Assembly (NCBI GenBank): GCA_034401795.1 | Contig: CM067369.1 | Location: forward strand, 188,626,742 to 188,690,741 | DNA from: Chaetoderma sp. LZ-2023a | Lineage: Eukaryota; Mollusca; Caudofoveata; Chaetodermatida; Chaetodermatidae | Direction: 5' to 3' | DNA length: 64,000 nucleotides | Part shown: piece by piece, positions 61,501 to 64,000 of the stretch | How the letters are laid out: each line of letters starts with the position of its first letter | How positions within the stretch are numbered: position 1 is the first letter of the stretch | The notes under the pieces: generated by a model | What the model was told of the DNA's origin: nothing | Databases searched by the model: none | The model's input: the letters and a program-made list of their open reading frames with translations, nothing else | Made by a program: the position numbers and the translations under genes

Positions 61501-63717
61501 TATCCGACAGTTTCGAAAATTGCAAATTTGAGATCAGAGAATACCCAAAAACCTATATAAAACGAATTTCGGCCTCAAAATCCATCAAATAAAAAAATCC
61601 AATATGGCTGCCAAACACACTATATTTTGATTGGTCCATCGCGGCCATGTTTTTTGACGAATCAACTTCTGTTGAACAACTCTTAATCGCCCTTAGTTGC
61701 TAATTATATATCACAAATTTCGGCCTGATCGCTTTTCAGCGGTTCTGGGGAAGTCGTTTTTTGAAAATTAGGTCATCCAATATGGCCGCTGAATCATTTC
61801 GTCAATCAAGTTCCCTTGAACAAACTTGATTCAGCGCTTACCCTAGATCATATTTCGTGAGTTTTGAATCGATCCATCAAATGGTTTGGGAGAAGATTTT
61901 TAAAGACATTTCTAAAAATCGCCCAAAATCCAAGATTGTCGCCGGCCAAATTGGCTGATCGGGTTCGTTTGAACAAACTTGAATCGCTATGCATTAAGGA
62001 TGCTTCATGCCAAATATAATTGAAATTTCCCATTGCTTTAGTATGGGAGCTTTTGGCGGGAAAATGATCCAAGATGGCCGCCAAACAGTTTATCTGACAG
62101 TTTCGAAAATTGCAAATTTGAGATCAGAATACCCAAAAACCTATATATAAACACAATTTCGGCCTCAAAATCCATCAAATAAAAAAATCCAATATGGCCG
62201 CCAAACATGCTATATTTTGATTGGCCCACGGGAGCCATGGTTTTTTTACGGATCAACTTCTCTTGAACAAACTTTACTGGCCCTTAGTCCCTAATCATAT
62301 CTGCCAAATTTCGGCCTGATCCCTTCAGCGGTTCTGGAGAATTTATTTTCGCTAAAACTAGGTCAACCAAGATGGCCTCCAAATTATTTGACCAATTAAG
62401 TTCCCTTGAACAAATTTGGTTGAGCTCTTGCCCTAGATCATATTTCATCAGGCTTCCTTCAATCCCTCAAGCGGTTTCGGAGAAGATTTTTAGACGTTTC
62501 TAAAAATCGGTCAAAATCCAAGATGGCTACCGGCCTAATTGGCTGATTGGCTTCATTTGAACAAACTTGAGCCTACCGTTGCAATAGATGATGTGTTATG
62601 AGTTTTGAATCAATTTCTCCAGCGGTTTCGGAGACTTTAAAGGGTTTCTAAAAATCGGCTATTTTGAAAGGCGGCCATCTTGGATTTTGGCCGATTGGCT
62701 TCATTTGAACAAACTTGAACCTCTATGCCCTAGGGATGCTTCCTGCCAAATATAATTGAAATCGGCCGAGTGGTTCTTGAGAAGTCATTTTAAAGGAAAA
62801 GTTAACGGATGGACGGATGACGGACGGACACACGACGGACGGTCGCCACGACATAAGCTCACTTGGCCTTTCAGGCCAGATGAGCTAAAAAATAATCTCT
62901 TGGCATGCTGGGTCTGTAAATGGACATTTTCAATGGGAAAACCAGTTTTCTTGAATAAATTTGATGGTTAAAGCTGAAGTGATATTCAAATAGTCAATAC
63001 TAACCAAACCTAGTAACATAATGGTACAAATGCATATCTGTTTTTTTCTGAAAATACCTGTTAGAATTCAGGCTACTGATACGTTGAATAGATTCAGATA
63101 ATATTCCCCATTAGATACATTAAGCATCTCAGTCCTCTTCCAATTTAGTACCAAAATTAATGACCAAGTTTAGTCCCGGCAATAATTCAATGAAACCATT
63201 ATTTCCAGAGAAGCTACTCTCGATGTTAGCATAAATTGTAGAAGAAAAAAAATTTTAATTTTGATTTTAAAGGTTCACACCAAAATGCTTGAAAATAAAA
63301 TTGTTAAAATTGTATACATGTACTTTTAGAAGCTTAAATTGTGAACCTAAATGTAATGAAACGAAATAAATCTTAACATATAATGGTTTCGTTCCTTAGA
63401 AATTAATAATTTTTTTGTTGTGAATTTGAATTAAGGACATGTGCCTCTAATTCAATGTCACAACGTAAAAGTTATATTAATTTATGTATAATGAAATCAT
63501 CATATGTTAGTGTTTATTTCATTTCTTTACATACAGACACCCAATTTAAGCGTCATCAGCGTCTAAAAGTATATAATTTTGACAGTTTTATTTTTGAAGC
63601 AATTTGGTGTGAATATGCAACTTTAAATTTAAATCTTATACTTACCCAGTTTTGCATCAATGACAATATTTGGCTGAAATACAATCCAATTTGGCGAATA
63701 TATGAATGTTAAGGAAG
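21191..63717 (-). CDS. RMC1: RMC1 orthologue, partial gene (nine exons seen)
   Basis: Nine minus-strand exons (listed separately) with GT-AG borders and matching phases spell the C-terminal part of RMC1/C18orf8. In vertebrates this Mic1-domain protein is the third subunit of the MON1-CCZ1 complex, which loads GTP on Rab7 at late endosomes and supports autophagy and cholesterol export. Blocks recognised from memory of the human protein: VFQPNIVIDAKLG, LEPLVIMIPDK, LLLRKDSKIVILS, KFVVAVLIEYIRALNQ, LVQHN, QYHVLSDSKPL, ACLMLSLESVYPPAHQL and FYTVFKFFEHRN. The N-terminal exons are right of the window; the final exon after PKFQPG was not found. The introns are full of MITEs and hold two DIRS copies and a decayed third. 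Exon 4 is disrupted by a hAT element. Confidence 0.9.
21675..21828 (+). mobile_element. Family A MITE, 5' half
   Basis: Starts AATGGAGGAATCCAG and ends in the first hairpin arm at GACTAGGTGCTGC. Confidence 0.75.
21979..22049 (-). CDS. RMC1: RMC1 exon 8
   Basis: 71 nt encoding RLSTANEEIIEVLLSKQQLL then PALR. Acceptor TTTTCAG, donor GTATGATC. It begins in phase 0 and ends after two bases of an Arg codon that exon 9 completes. Matches the human segment RLSTAN..I.EVLLSK. Confidence 0.93.
22434..23964 (-). mobile_element. Family A MITE (reverse) split by a hAT element
   Basis: The outer parts 22434-22757 and 23888-23964 join into a normal reverse family A copy: hairpin core at 22622-22706, end AGATTCCTCCATT. 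The inserted element is listed separately. Joining restores GATGGGCGAAGTGTGGGTGG, the sequence seen in sister copies. Confidence 0.85.
22758..23887. mobile_element. Non-autonomous hAT element nested in MITE A
   Basis: 1130 bp with ends TAGGCTTGCGCAATTTTT and, inverted on the right, TAGGCTTGCATGATTTTT. It is flanked by exact 8-bp duplications GGGCGAAG (22750-22757 and 23888-23895). Subterminal regions repeat AAATCGCGATTTT several times. No transposase. Confidence 0.88.
23965..24306. other. RMC1 intron
   Basis: No gene. A short TATATA run at 24283-24297 lies just before the exon 7 donor. Confidence 0.5.
24307..24375 (-). CDS. RMC1: RMC1 exon 7
   Basis: 69 nt, phase 0 to 0, encoding ACLMLSLESVYPPAHQLAL then DMLK. 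Acceptor TTAATTAG, donor GTAAGG. Nearly identical to the human ACLLLSLES.YPPAHQL block. A family A MITE begins 25 bp upstream of the acceptor (plus coordinate 24400), so the acceptor region is very short. Confidence 0.95.
24400..24782 (+). mobile_element. Family A MITE, full length
   Basis: Starts AATGGATCTTTCAATT and ends CTGGAAATGTGAATT. The hairpin core is at 24531-24600. Confidence 0.8.
24783..25445. other. RMC1 intron
   Basis: No exon or element recognised on either strand. Confidence 0.45.
25446..25833 (-). mobile_element. Family A MITE, full length, reverse
   Basis: Starts AATAGACCTTTCCAG and ends GGAACGGTCCATT. The hairpin core is at 25620-25702, with the tip GCTGTTGCTCCCAAAGG. Confidence 0.8.
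26021..26345 (+). mobile_element. Family A MITE, full length
   Basis: Starts AATGGCCCTTTCCAG and ends ATGGAAAGGTCTATT. The hairpin at 26146-26241 has long arms meeting at GCTGCCTATGGTAGC. Confidence 0.82.
26346..26810. other. RMC1 intron with MITE A core fragment
   Basis: 26440-26545 is a decayed family A core. Otherwise nothing recognised. Confidence 0.45.
26811..26889. repeat. Family B perfect 79-bp palindrome
   Basis: Two 37-bp arms (CTATTTTTGAAAATTTACCA through GGCTCG and the exact reverse complement) around the 5-nt loop ATAAC. The surrounding family B tail (CTTGGTCTGCAAATGAGCAT) follows. Confidence 0.95.
27180..27435. repeat. Family B hairpin halves, split
   Basis: GCAGGCTAAGAGAAGACTTTA on the left and CTTCTCATGGCCGGCAAACG on the right are the two outer ends of a family B unit. 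The middle holds unrelated sequence with a CAGACAGACAGACA tract. Confidence 0.55.
27436..27785 (+). mobile_element. Family A MITE, diverged
   Basis: Starts AATGGATGAATCCAA. The hairpin core at 27568-27645 has many mismatches and a shortened tip. Confidence 0.7.
27869..27973 (-). CDS. RMC1: RMC1 exon 6
   Basis: 105 nt, phase 0 to 0, 35 codons: HYLYELVINTLVQHNCFYQ then LHQFIQYHVLSDSKPL. Acceptor TTTTCCAG, donor GTAAGAG. The human protein has HYL.ELVI.TLVQHN and QYHVLSDSKPL at the same place. Confidence 0.96.
28021..28180. other. Short intronic stretch with a G-run
   Basis: G-run of about 14 at 28041-28054. Nothing else recognised. Confidence 0.4.
28181..29612. repeat. Family C dispersed repeat ('aagatggc' type)
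   Basis: Begins near AAGAGGCCCAAAGGCTTGTA and TCGCTCACCTGG, and ends with AGCTCACGTGGCGTTTCAGG then CCAGCTGAGCT, the same start and end as the longer array at 60299-62887. Inside are two to three diverged repeats containing CAAGATGGCCGCCAA and CTTGAACAAACTT. Non-coding. Confidence 0.75.
29630..29707 (-). CDS. RMC1: RMC1 exon 5
   Basis: 78 nt, phase 0 to 0: NIGYKFVVAVLIEYIRALNQ then CHIPVQ. Acceptor CTTTCAG, donor GTACATG. Strongly like the human KFVIAVLMEYIRSLNQ block. A family A MITE begins 35 bp upstream of the acceptor and repeat C ends ~17 bp beyond the donor. Confidence 0.96.
29742..30154 (-). mobile_element. Family A MITE, full length, reverse
   Basis: The most complete copy. Ends CACCTTTCCAG and CGGAAAGGTCCATT. 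The hairpin at 29937-30022 has ~38-bp arms with one or two mismatches and tip GCTGCCATAGGCAGC. On the minus strand it carries GCAGGTAAGCTG, a consensus-like splice donor. Confidence 0.88.
30155..30793. repeat. RMC1 intron with family B hairpin repeats
   Basis: 30240-30440 holds two overlapping family B units (ATAACCGAGCCAGTCATTC; GACTGGCTTGATTATCGAGC). 30500-30793 shows nothing recognisable. Confidence 0.6.
30794..30867 (-). CDS. RMC1: RMC1 exon 4, disrupted by hAT insertion
   Basis: 74 of 75 exon bases remain here; the last base is at 39823, beyond the inserted element. In the pre-insertion order the acceptor reads TCTGTTAAG before TGTGCTGCG and the 25 codons run AAKRPQENEPRYTQINNELK then EDHE, phase 0 to 0, donor GTGTGG. 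The weakly conserved piece (PRYTQINN) sits where human RMC1 has a YTH-containing segment. The TSD CGCAGCAC (30860-30867 and 39815-39822) spans the exon's 5' edge. Confidence rests mainly on the phase fit and the intact 25 codons. Confidence 0.75.
31916..32015. repeat. DIRS copy 2 internal complementary region
   Basis: Two halves complementary to the left end (from 31632) and right end (to 38675), meeting at CGTTTATTTCAC as in copy 1. Confidence 0.9.
32547..33680 (-). CDS. Tyrosine recombinase of DIRS copy 2
   Basis: 377 codons from ATG 33680. It differs from copy 1 at very few residues, for example RINFLAK instead of RVNFLAK. Catalytic Arg (about 203), HSVR (326-329), QWH (352-353) and Tyr362 are all present. 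Apparently functional even though the RT frame of this copy is broken. Confidence 0.9.
   Translation of the reverse strand: MVYGSAGPSGLQSGSSASDGRYYLPGQGPSQQSVNVQIDCVDVVKESRIKEGFSEQAAMFMAKARRGSTSRAYNYKINRFAEWCSKRCIDPMDSSIQVVADFLCHLYDAYSLKPNSIAGYKSALMSVIPCLAKRGSDEVNTLNVLIKGMGNLRPRNPPVIPSWSLSLVLQVLGDKPFEPLSSISMKLLTLKTVFLIAAASARRRSEIHALSAEDDRFVVSGEGLKLLPRINFLAKNQSLKYPGQPIILPALTRYDPNSKAWCPVRALRRYKQRTAAWRTDQSALWLSYIEPHGRASKDTISRWIVECIQFCHKSATGKQVDVAKAHSVRGVVTSTALFNGVPVDDIMSVAQWHCESSFTDHYLRDTSNPLALSVLKK
33386..35475 (-). pseudogene. RT/RNase H of DIRS copy 2, frameshifted
   Basis: From ATG 35475 the RT half is intact through YIDD. A 1-nt deletion near 34443 (GAACTGTACT here, GAACCTGTACT in copies 1 and 3) shifts the frame just before RNase H and leads to a stop at 34405. 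RNase H and the post-RNase H block are present in the shifted frame. A separate in-frame 3-nt deletion near 34187 removes one residue (HFLQ becomes HLQ). Confidence 0.93.
35513..37642 (-). CDS. Gag-like protein of DIRS copy 2
   Basis: 709 residues, one more than copy 1 (SSSTACAQ where copy 1 has SSSACAQ). The N-terminal Cys/His cluster and the Arg/Gly-rich C-terminus are as in copy 1. Open throughout. Confidence 0.82.
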   Translation of the reverse strand: MSWIEFLSLTSCSYSLSFALFQGPGCASCGRFMHVKFWPHLCYRCSPCGPLINCDICKHWGGELMSEFLCCLQATDKVVEEEKKKKRKREVVSRKGKGKVSSAVDMETFRTEMLGEMKRTIKDLVPGLLRGMLPGPDPLLSSSSASEQVIPASGSIFLSPLPLSDDSEVAPLEGAFHGPGSRLIAAPIGDRGRLSLEPAGCLSVQGYPHAAVASTSYGTVPGQPGLALFADPGSNLSDQGDEDYLLGSPSDDVDMDEDVCAPLAGNTGAFFHGITHPGVRSAVQVVAQGAADGQRYRIPRLAESVAGAGRARGRAIYTPRSTAVPAPGQTSDILMPVLSGPHVFPGLPGVSAYPPSSSTACAQEEDEGPRLVERSQLATEEDWYDACQWLVSVRPDLPVEQSASHRVHTPWLAGKPTANAMPSLPLAEHVVDMFKAAESSINTSGRLAKAPREVARRCRIVPLDYQRYGVVPKPSVDDRAALGEDTRPGSRSDAGVLCANALRSANTALRDAEESGRASIAALSHVSQLLQGVVTASASRQPGPLAVQRTIQDGINLALDCMTRAVTRSVRARRTFALDNLCPSQDLYNRLLRTPMTGPGLFGGEGCRHLQETVTLVNNQRALREQFEVLRRANVRAAAPAYRPLQARGGAGQVRGQPPSQRRPRPRAIRPAVRGAQAPQPPSARQPPVHRGARGAGRVARGSGRGYRS
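38183..38389 (-). other. Short leader frame of DIRS copy 2 (68 codons)
   Basis: An open frame in the 5' leader, also present at 12162-12368 (copy 1) and 48942-49148 (copy 3). Shared core LNQVTSSKISEFSSRCIVFP; the first 15 residues differ between copies. No known domain. Coding status unproven. Confidence 0.3.
38676..39814. other. Right portion of the hAT element
   Basis: No transposase seen. It contains short open frames on both strands without recognisable domains. The last 100 bp are rich in ATATCATGATATCACGATAT-like dyads. Confidence 0.5.
39823..41738. other. RMC1 intron 3 (plus strand order), repeats only
   Basis: The native exon 4 acceptor is at 39823-39832. 40529-40569 is an (ATT)n microsatellite. 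40780-40920 and 41480-41690 hold family B hairpin units, the latter with TAGAATGACTGGCTAAGTTA and its complement. No exon seen. Confidence 0.55.
40529..40569. repeat. (ATT)n microsatellite
   Basis: About 13-14 perfect ATT units. Confidence 0.97.
41739..41912 (-). CDS. RMC1: RMC1 exon 3
   Basis: 174 nt, 58 codons, phase 0 to 0: CRLMEFLLLRKDSKIVILSM through IYDMLTQVYRSQYDAETSSM. Acceptor TTCTTTTCAG, donor GTGAGC. Matches the human LL.RKDSKMVILSVC...M and ..IA..FD.L..EY segments, which belong to the Mic1 domain. Confidence 0.95.
42281..42379. repeat. Family B hairpin repeat, left part, split by DIRS copy 3
   Basis: Arms around CTGGCTCAGTTACCGAGCCAG, then TTAGCCTGCAAAT up to the DIRS end. The unit resumes at 49435 with GGACATTTCTCAAGATCACC, exactly as in uninterrupted copies. 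Confidence 0.88.
42664..42763. repeat. DIRS copy 3 internal complementary region
   Basis: Complementary to both termini. It carries AAATCTTAGATTTC, matching the private change at the left end (AAATCTAAGATTTC), where copies 1 and 2 have AAATCCTAGATTTC and AAATCTAGGATTTC. Confidence 0.9.
43300..44433 (-). CDS. Tyrosine recombinase of DIRS copy 3
   Basis: 377 codons from ATG 44433, near-identical to copies 1 and 2 (TAEWRTD instead of TAAWRTD, LSILKK at the C-terminus). The catalytic Arg, HSVR, QWH and DHY residues are all present. Confidence 0.9.
   Translation of the reverse strand: MVYGSAGPSGLQSGSSASDGRYYLPGQGPSQQSVNVQIDCVDVVKESRIKEGFSEQAAMFMAKARRGSTSRAYNYKINRFAEWCSKRCIDPMDSSIQVVADFLCHLYDAYSLKPNSIAGYKSALMSVIPCLAKRGSDEVNTLNVLIKGMGNLRPRNPPVIPSWSLSLVLQVLGDKPFEPLSSISMKLLTLKTVFLIAAASARRRSEIHALSAEDDRFVVSGEGLKLLPRINFLAKNQSLKYPGQPIILPALTRYDPNSKAWCPVRALRRYKQRTAEWRTDQSALWLSYIEPHGRASKDTISRWIVECIQFCHKSATGKQVDVAKAHSVRGVVTSTALFNGVPVDDIMSVAQWHCESSFTDHYLRDTSNPLALSILKK
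44139..46232 (-). CDS. Reverse transcriptase / RNase H of DIRS copy 3
   Basis: 697 residues from ATG 46232, open throughout. YIDD at 221-224 and LPFG at 189-192; RNase H acidic residues as in copy 1. Substitutions relative to copy 1 are mostly conservative (HGSFCRF, LELKAVV). It overlaps the recombinase frame at its 3' end. Confidence 0.92.
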   Translation of the reverse strand: MATETVPLLHALCPPRSLGGPVGGRLADHMQEWERLTQDRLVLRWLSVGYHPEWMTGPPSRLSLVPVWTPIPRDPDQRLCIEEEINSLVQKGAIQPAQRCPGFYSTLFLVTKRTGGWRPILNLKPLNKFIETPSFKMETVRSVLAGLERGMWTASIDLKDAYFHIPIHGSFCRFLRFAFQGRQWEFRVLPFGISTAPRVFTRVVLAITAYLRRRSIAVHTYIDDWLLKAHTRESLSANLEIVLKTLTDLGWMINFPKSELTPSQKFVYLGMFFDLETGYVYPTQERVQKLISLIQSVCDSRHVLARVYLRMLGLMVSLEPVIPQAALRRRPIQLFLMTQWTQSTGSLDSNVSVLAPLIHHLQWWLNTENLLPGVLLTPPHPQVTVYTDASMEGWGACLEEYTISGLWNLEQSKEHINLLELKAVVLGLEHFLQKVQGKIVLIRSDNSTVVTYINRQGGTKSPSLCMMTWKLLCWCLDHQITLKAVHIPGRLNLLADSLSRRMSVLPTEWQLNQCVADRLFDHWGKPNIDLFATKKNAKMTTYVSPIPDPSAFATDALAISWGRMYAYAFPPAILIPKILQKIRQEECQVLLIAPDWPSRSWYTDLLDLLVCNPVPLPLMDDIIFQGKALHNNPSMFRLTAWMLSRNLELRRAFLSKQPCLWPKPGGGQPPEHIIIKSTDLQNGAQKDVLIQWIHLFK
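46270..48399 (-). CDS. Gag-like protein of DIRS copy 3
   Basis: 709 residues. The N-terminal Cys/His cluster is kept (C26, C29, H40, C42, C45, C54, C57) with nearby changes (RFLHEKFWPHLC). R/G-rich tail. Ends 37 nt before the RT ATG. Confidence 0.82.
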   Translation of the reverse strand: MSWIEFLSLTSCSYSLSFALFQGPGCASCGRFLHEKFWPHLCYQCSPCGPLVNCDICKHWGGELMSEFLCCLQATDKVVEEEKKKKRKREVVSRKGKGKVSSAVDMEAFRTEMLGEMKRTIKDLVPGLLRGMLPGPDPLLSSSSASEQVIPASGSIFLSPLPLFDDSEVAPLEGAFHDPGSRLIAAPIGDRGRLSLEPAGCLSVQGYPHAAVASTSYGTVPGQPGLALFADPGSNLSDQGDEDYLLGSPSDDVDMDEDVCAPLAGNTGGFFHGITHPGVRSAVQVVAQGAADGQRYRIPRLAEGVAGAGRARGGAIYTPRSATVPAPGQTSDILMPVLSGPHVFPGLPGVSAYPPSSSTACAQEEDEGPRLVERSQLATEEDWYDACQWLVSVRPDLPVEQSASHRVHTPWLAGKPTANAMPSLPLAEHVVDMFKAAESSINTSGRLAKAPREVARRCRIVPLDYQRYGVVPKPSVDNRAALGEDARPGSRSDTGVLCANALRSANTALRDAEESGRASIAALSHVSQLLQGVVTASASRQPSPVTVQRTIQDGINLALDCMTRAVTRSVRARRTFALDNLCPSQDLYDRLLRTPMTGPGLFGGEGCRHLQETVTLVNNQRALREQFEVLRRANVRAAAPAYRPLQARGGAGQVRGQPPSQRRPRPRAIRPAVRGAQVPQPPSARQPPVHRGARGAGRGARGSGRGYRS
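49435..50280. repeat. RMC1 intron 2: family B units and MITE fragments
   Basis: 49435-49510 is the right end of the family B unit split by DIRS copy 3. 49600-49720 and 49970-50095 are further family B units (GTCTTGAGGAATGTCCATTT). 49815-49935 is a family A core fragment. No exon. Confidence 0.6.
50281..51050. repeat. Family D tandem-like repeat, left part
   Basis: Units of roughly 120-200 bp sharing AACCAATCAAAATTCTG, AAGTTCTGAAGCC and TTCCAGCCAAATT-like pieces. Interrupted at 51050 by the family-2 DIRS copy and resumed at 57997. Confidence 0.7.
51315..51412. repeat. Internal complementary region of family-2 DIRS
   Basis: The left half (TAGTACATCTGGTAAG through GCGGATGCTTTTTT) complements the left terminus; the right half (ATTCTACTTCGAATAATACT and on) complements the right terminus. 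It differs from the present left end at a few bases (AAGAATTCTCGTAG against AATAATTCTCGTGG), consistent with age. Confidence 0.88.
51413..52002. other. Non-coding 3' region of family-2 DIRS
   Basis: Lies between the ICR and the recombinase remnant. No supported frame. Confidence 0.5.
52003..52550 (-). repeat. Tandem duplication of the recombinase C-terminus
   Basis: Units 52003-52283 and 52287-52550 share long runs such as GCATGCCATTGTGCTAC and CAGACTTGATGGGTATTTGC. Each encodes (minus) the KQIDRANTHQV-stop-ALAAS segment and QWHAASSFTD. They are diverged by several substitutions and a few small indels. Confidence 0.88.
52287..53403 (-). pseudogene. Tyrosine recombinase of family-2 DIRS, broken
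   Basis: From the MVYGSAGPSG start near 53403, the core-binding part (TKTYNYRINKFAEW) is open to about 52950. After a frameshift the catalytic Arg block ASARRRREIHAL is seen near 52800. The HxxR box reads NTHQV then TGA, so CGA for the catalytic Arg has become TGA. QWH and the Tyr (TDLYL) follow. A second copy of the 3' end lies at 52003-52283. Confidence 0.85.
53103..55034 (-). pseudogene. RT/RNase H of family-2 DIRS, broken
   Basis: RT core open from 55034 to 54411: WRPILNLKPLNKF, DLKDAYF, LPFGLTTAPRVF, HTYIDDWLL. A stop follows at KSELTPS. RNase H pieces PIFTDAST, VLELLAV, RTDNSTVVSYLN and GRLNILADTLS occur across several stops. The post-RNase H block (NVDLFAIKRNAKM, YVSPIPDP, YAYPPRILIP) is intact at 53103-53648. 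Confidence 0.88.
55247..57265 (-). pseudogene. Gag-like gene of family-2 DIRS, broken
   Basis: Three overlapping frames (57265-56459, 56532-55654, 55819-55247) add up to a Gag of normal size with two shifts. The N-terminus has the Cys/His cluster GHLCQKCNRFMKRKFGGHHC, then VAC and SPCDVC, aligning with family 1. The C-terminal part is rich in Arg, Gly, Gln and Lys. Confidence 0.82.
57266..57825. other. 5' leader of family-2 DIRS
   Basis: Closely similar to 630-1245 of the left-edge copy, including GGCGCCGCCATCTTGGCTAA-like sequence. No supported coding frame. Confidence 0.5.
57997..58365. repeat. Family D repeat, right part
   Basis: Continues the unit interrupted at 51050: ATGGTTCTTCCAGCC, then AATCAAAATTCTGTATACA and AAGTTCTGAAGCC. 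Confidence 0.7.
58366..59277. repeat. 'AAGGTCACAGTGACC' repeat units and microsatellite
   Basis: 58440-58870 has two to three ~190-bp units with TTATCAAGGTCACAGTGACC and GTGTCATTATAAGGAGGCAT. It ends in GCCGCCATCGCCGCCG and GTAAAGTCGAGTTAAAAA near 58970. 59190-59222 is a CGCA/CACG microsatellite. No exon. Confidence 0.65.
59278..59336 (-). CDS. RMC1: RMC1 exon 2
   Basis: 59 nt, entering with two bases that complete a Gly codon: CSWYVQLNLEPLVIMIPDK, ending in phase 0. Acceptor TTATAG, donor GTATGAT. Corresponds to the human LWYLQV.LEPIVMLIPDK-like segment directly before the RKDSK block. Confidence 0.93.
59337..60298. repeat. RMC1 intron 1 with family B hairpins
   Basis: 59980-60095 is a family B unit. 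60161-60294 is a second whose loop has been expanded by ~90 bp, including a GTGTGTGTGT tract and a CTAGACCCGAG-type inner dyad. No exon. Confidence 0.6.
60299..62887. repeat. Family C repeat with about four ~600-bp tandem units
   Basis: Starts AAGAGGCCTAAGGGGCCTGT and TCGCTCACCTGG; ends AAGCTCACTTGGCCTTTCAG then GCCAGATGAGCT. The segment CATCCAAGATGG...CCCTTGAACAAACTTG recurs near 60555, 61150, 61770 and 62365, giving a period of about 590-625 bp. Short terminal palindromes (AGGCCTAAGGGGCCT) mark the left end. Known in type from bivalve genomes as a dispersed non-coding repeat (from memory). Non-coding. Confidence 0.75.
62888..63645. other. RMC1 intron between exon 2 and exon 1, AT-rich
   Basis: A family B tail (CTTGGCATGCTGGGTCTGTA) at 62901. 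The remainder is AT-rich with no recognised exon or element. Confidence 0.45.
63646..63717 (-). CDS. RMC1: RMC1 exon 1 of window (internal exon)
   Basis: 72 nt encoding SLTFIYSPNWIVFQPNIVID then AKL, with a Gly codon split to exon 2. Donor GTAAGTATAAG. The acceptor is taken as TCATAG before CTTCC. It is weak, lacks a pyrimidine tract and lies inside the first unit of the adjoining minisatellite, so the right edge is less sure than the donor. Matches the human WVVFQPDIVIDASLG segment. Confidence 0.85.
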
Positions 63718-64000
63718 CTATGACCCACACATGTTTAGCTATGACCCACACATGTTTAGCTATGATCCACACATGTTTAGCTATGATCCACACATGTTTA
63801 GCTATGATCCACACATGTTTAGCTATGACCCACACGTTTATAGCTTTGACACACACATTTCTAGTTATGAGCCCCACATTTCTAGCCATTACCCACACAT
63901 TTCTAGCTTTGACCCACATATTTCTAACTATGCCCCACACATTTATAGCTATGACACATTTCTAGCGATGACCCACACATTTCTAGCTATGCCCCACCCA
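63718..64000. repeat. 20-21-bp minisatellite, runs off the window
   Basis: About 13-14 units of AGCTATGACCCACACATGTTT and variants. Units near the right end read TTTCTAGCTATGCCCCACCC, the same as the 5' portion of MITE family A. Period 21 keeps one minus-strand frame open through the whole array (AKHVWII heptads), which I regard as incidental. Confidence 0.92.

Noticed and set aside
63718-63940. Minus-strand frame of heptad repeats (AKHVWII) continuing exon 1
   Set aside because: The period of 21 bp keeps any stop-free frame open. It has no counterpart in RMC1, and an AG at the border gives the phase needed.
1-64000. CRISPR arrays, tRNA or rRNA genes
   Set aside because: The spaced repeats are MITEs, minisatellites or dispersed arrays; no tRNA cloverleaf or rRNA core was recognised.

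Overview
The window looks like animal nuclear DNA, most likely from a mollusc or another lophotrochozoan. This is inferred from a spliced metazoan gene with GT-AG introns, many hairpin MITEs, DIRS-type retrotransposons, Tc1 and hAT elements, and a decayed PIN-like/Cys-rich gene family that I associate with cnidarians and molluscs. No prokaryotic or organellar genes are visible.

Host gene. Nine short exons on the minus strand (63717 down to 21191) encode the C-terminal part of an RMC1 (C18orf8/Mic1-domain) orthologue, the accessory subunit of the MON1-CCZ1 Rab7 exchange factor. All splice phases agree from exon to exon. N-terminal exons lie beyond the right edge, and the last C-terminal exon was not found. 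The introns are packed with transposons. The 75-nt fourth exon is hit by a hAT element with an 8-bp target duplication. That hAT in turn holds a 7-kb DIRS retrotransposon, so this allele can stay in frame only by skipping the exon.

Retrotransposons. Three near-identical full-length DIRS elements (family 1: 5611-12652, 31632-38675, 42380-49434) carry Gag, reverse transcriptase/RNase H and tyrosine recombinase, with inverted terminal repeats and an internal complementary region. Copies 1 and 3 have all three frames open; copy 2 has one 1-nt deletion. A second family is represented by a decayed full-length copy (51051-57996) and a copy that runs off the left edge (1-1418). All five lie on the minus strand, the same as RMC1.

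Other regions. 2583-5610 plus 12653-14575 is a frameshifted pseudogene of a multi-copy family with an N-terminal CxxC motif, a PIN/FEN-like acidic core and a C-terminal Cys-rich block; DIRS copy 1 splits it. 14772-16425 is a Tc1 element with one nonsense codon. 16453-16922 and 22758-23887 are non-autonomous hAT-like elements. 17.4-30.2 kb holds about a dozen copies of a ~380-bp palindromic MITE (family A). A second hairpin repeat (family B) and two families of 'Caagatggcc'-type tandem repeats fill much of 28-31, 40-42, 50-51 and 58-63 kb. A minisatellite at 63718-64000 abuts an RMC1 splice acceptor and appears to have grown from MITE A sequence.
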